NCBI GenBank assembly: GCA_023417735.1
Contig: JAEZEK010000241.1
Location: 1 to 9,388, forward strand
Length of the DNA: 9,388 nucleotides
Origin: Pseudomonadota bacterium
GTDB taxonomy: Bacteria > Pseudomonadota > Alphaproteobacteria > Rhizobiales > Afifellaceae
Reading direction: 5' to 3'
Shown: positions 8,243 through 9,388 of the stretch, piece after piece
How the letters are laid out: every line of letters starts with the position of its first letter
Position numbering within the stretch: the stretch's first letter is position 1
The notes under the pieces: generated by a model
What the model was told of the DNA's origin: nothing
The model's database searches: none
The model's input: only the letters and a program-made list of their open reading frames with translations
Position numbers and translations under genes: made by a program

Positions 8243-9114
8243 GCGTTCGAAAGCAGGAAGTCCCGGAACACCGTCACGCGCGCGGAATCCTTCAACTCGG
8301 CCGGATAGACGAAATAGGTGTCGAAGCTCGGCACCTCCGCCTCCGGCAGGATCGTGACGAGGTTCGCGCCCGGATTGATGATGTAGTCGGGGAGCATGGC
8401 GATGCCGAGCCCGCGCTCCACGGCGCGCTTGATGGCGACCACGTTGTTCACGGAGAAGGCGACGACGCGCGGGTTGGACGGATCCCGCCCGGCCGTGCTC
8501 AGCCGGTTCATGTCCTTGAGGTAGGTCGGGGCGTTCTCGCCGAAGGTGATGATCCGGTGCTGGTCGAGATCGTCGACCGATTTCGGCTGGCCGAACCGCT
8601 TGAGGTATTCCGGAGACGCATAGACATGGAAATGCACCGTGAACAGCCGGCGCTGGATGAGGTCCGGCTGCGTCGGGGCGCGCAGGCGCAGCGCGACGTC
8701 GGCCTGGCGCATGGCGAGGTCGAGCTCGACGTCGTCGAGGATGAGCTGCAGCGAGATCGCCGGATAGAGGTCGAGGAACTCGTTCACCCGCGAGGCGAGC
8801 CAGGTCGAGCCGAGGCCGACCGTCGTCGTGACCCGGAGAACGCCGCCCGGCTGGCCGCGCGAATCCTGGAGGCGGGTGCGCACCGCCTCGAGCTTCATCG
8901 TCACGTCCTGCGCCGTGCGCATCAGGAGCTCGCCCTCCTCGGTGAGGATCAGGCCGCGAGCGTGGCGGTGGAAGAGGGGCGTCCCGAGCTCCTGCTCGAG
9001 CGCGCTCACCTGCCGGCTCACCGCCGACTGGCTCATGTTGAGCGTGTCGCCGGCATGGGTGAACGACCCGGCCTGCGCGGCCGCGTGGAAGATCCTCAGC
9101 TTGTCCCAGTCCAC
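8224..9114 (-). CDS. lsrB: LysR-family regulator, LsrB/VtlR type
   Basis: This 296-residue LysR-type transcription factor starts at GTG (9114), preceded by AGGGGGG (9121-9127, 6 nt spacing); the N-terminus DWDKLRIFHAAA matches the Sinorhizobium/Agrobacterium LsrB start. The helix-turn-helix lies at about 18-40 (FTHAGDTLNMSQSAVSRQVS), then a linker helix, then the effector domain (about 91-290) with the typical segments LRVTTTVGLG, FTVHFHVYASPEYL, HRIITFGE, GIAMLPDYI and VPSFDTYFVYP. In rhizobia and Brucella this family (LsrB, VtlR) affects envelope polysaccharide, small-RNA expression, oxidative-stress response and host interaction. The position next to trxB agrees. The protein contains no cysteine: the sites I recall as Cys in S. 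meliloti LsrB are Val140, Val232 and Met240. It probably shares a transcript with trxB (73-bp gap), possibly with its own promoter as well. Confidence 0.85.
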   Translation of the reverse strand: MDWDKLRIFHAAAQAGSFTHAGDTLNMSQSAVSRQVSALEQELGTPLFHRHARGLILTEEGELLMRTAQDVTMKLEAVRTRLQDSRGQPGGVLRVTTTVGLGSTWLASRVNEFLDLYPAISLQLILDDVELDLAMRQADVALRLRAPTQPDLIQRRLFTVHFHVYASPEYLKRFGQPKSVDDLDQHRIITFGENAPTYLKDMNRLSTAGRDPSNPRVVAFSVNNVVAIKRAVERGLGIAMLPDYIINPGANLVTILPEAEVPSFDTYFVYPAELKDSARVTVFRDFLLSNARRWNY

Positions 9115-9133
9115 GGAATTCCCCCCTGCTGCG

Positions 9134-9147
9134 GCCGTCGCGACGGC
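9134..9147. repeat. Perfect 14-bp palindrome in the trxB-lsrB gap
   Basis: GCCGTCGCGACGGC is its own reverse complement and lies 20 bp upstream of the lsrB start codon. Its place in front of a LysR-type gene makes an operator possible, but it lacks the T-N11-A form usual for LysR binding sites, and chance palindromes are more frequent in GC-rich DNA. It could equally be a short mRNA hairpin. Confidence 0.35.
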
Positions 9148-9187
9148 GTCCGCCCCACCGCCGCCGGGCCGCTTGCCCTTGCGCCGC

Positions 9188-9388
<201 letters not shown>

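Overview
This window looks like a GC-rich (about 70% by eye) chromosomal stretch from an alphaproteobacterium, most likely of the order Hyphomicrobiales (Rhizobiales). The reasons are the CckA cell-cycle kinase next to recA, a FliO-like small membrane protein divergent from cckA, an EF-G-like GTPase of the alphaproteobacterial type, and a trxB-lsrB pair. No mobile elements, CRISPR arrays, tRNAs or rRNAs were seen, and all genes have similar base composition.

Layout from left to right. (1) The window opens inside a FliO-like gene on the minus strand (1-240, 3' end missing). It is divergent from cckA (435-2963, plus) across a 194-bp region with a strong imperfect hairpin and a possible minus-strand promoter. 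(2) recA (3057-4133, plus) follows cckA. A near-consensus alphaproteobacterial LexA/SOS box (GAAC-N7-GTAC) lies in the 93-bp gap, and a GC-rich hairpin follows recA. (3) Three genes for small exported proteins form a tight minus-strand operon (5865 down to 4212). They are a conserved cysteine-containing protein of unknown function, an RNase T2-family nuclease that appears to start at a TTG overlapping the previous stop codon, and a DUF1176-like protein. (4) A 277-bp divergent region separates this operon from an EF-G-like translational GTPase (6143-8194, plus). (5) That gene converges, with a 29-bp gap, on lsrB, a LysR-family regulator (9114 down to 8224). Behind lsrB is the C-terminal end of thioredoxin reductase trxB (9388 down to 9188, 5' end missing).

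Most genes are core or housekeeping: CckA feeds the ChpT/CtrA cell-cycle phosphorelay, RecA drives recombination and the SOS response, and TrxB/LsrB concern thiol redox balance. The parts most worth a second look are departures from family norms. The LsrB homologue has no cysteine at all, although its rhizobial relatives are described as thiol-based redox sensors. The RNase T2 has Gln where the family's catalytic Glu is expected. The EF-G-like protein has Ser in place of the catalytic His of the G3 motif. The exported RNase T2 operon is the best candidate for a little-described functional unit.
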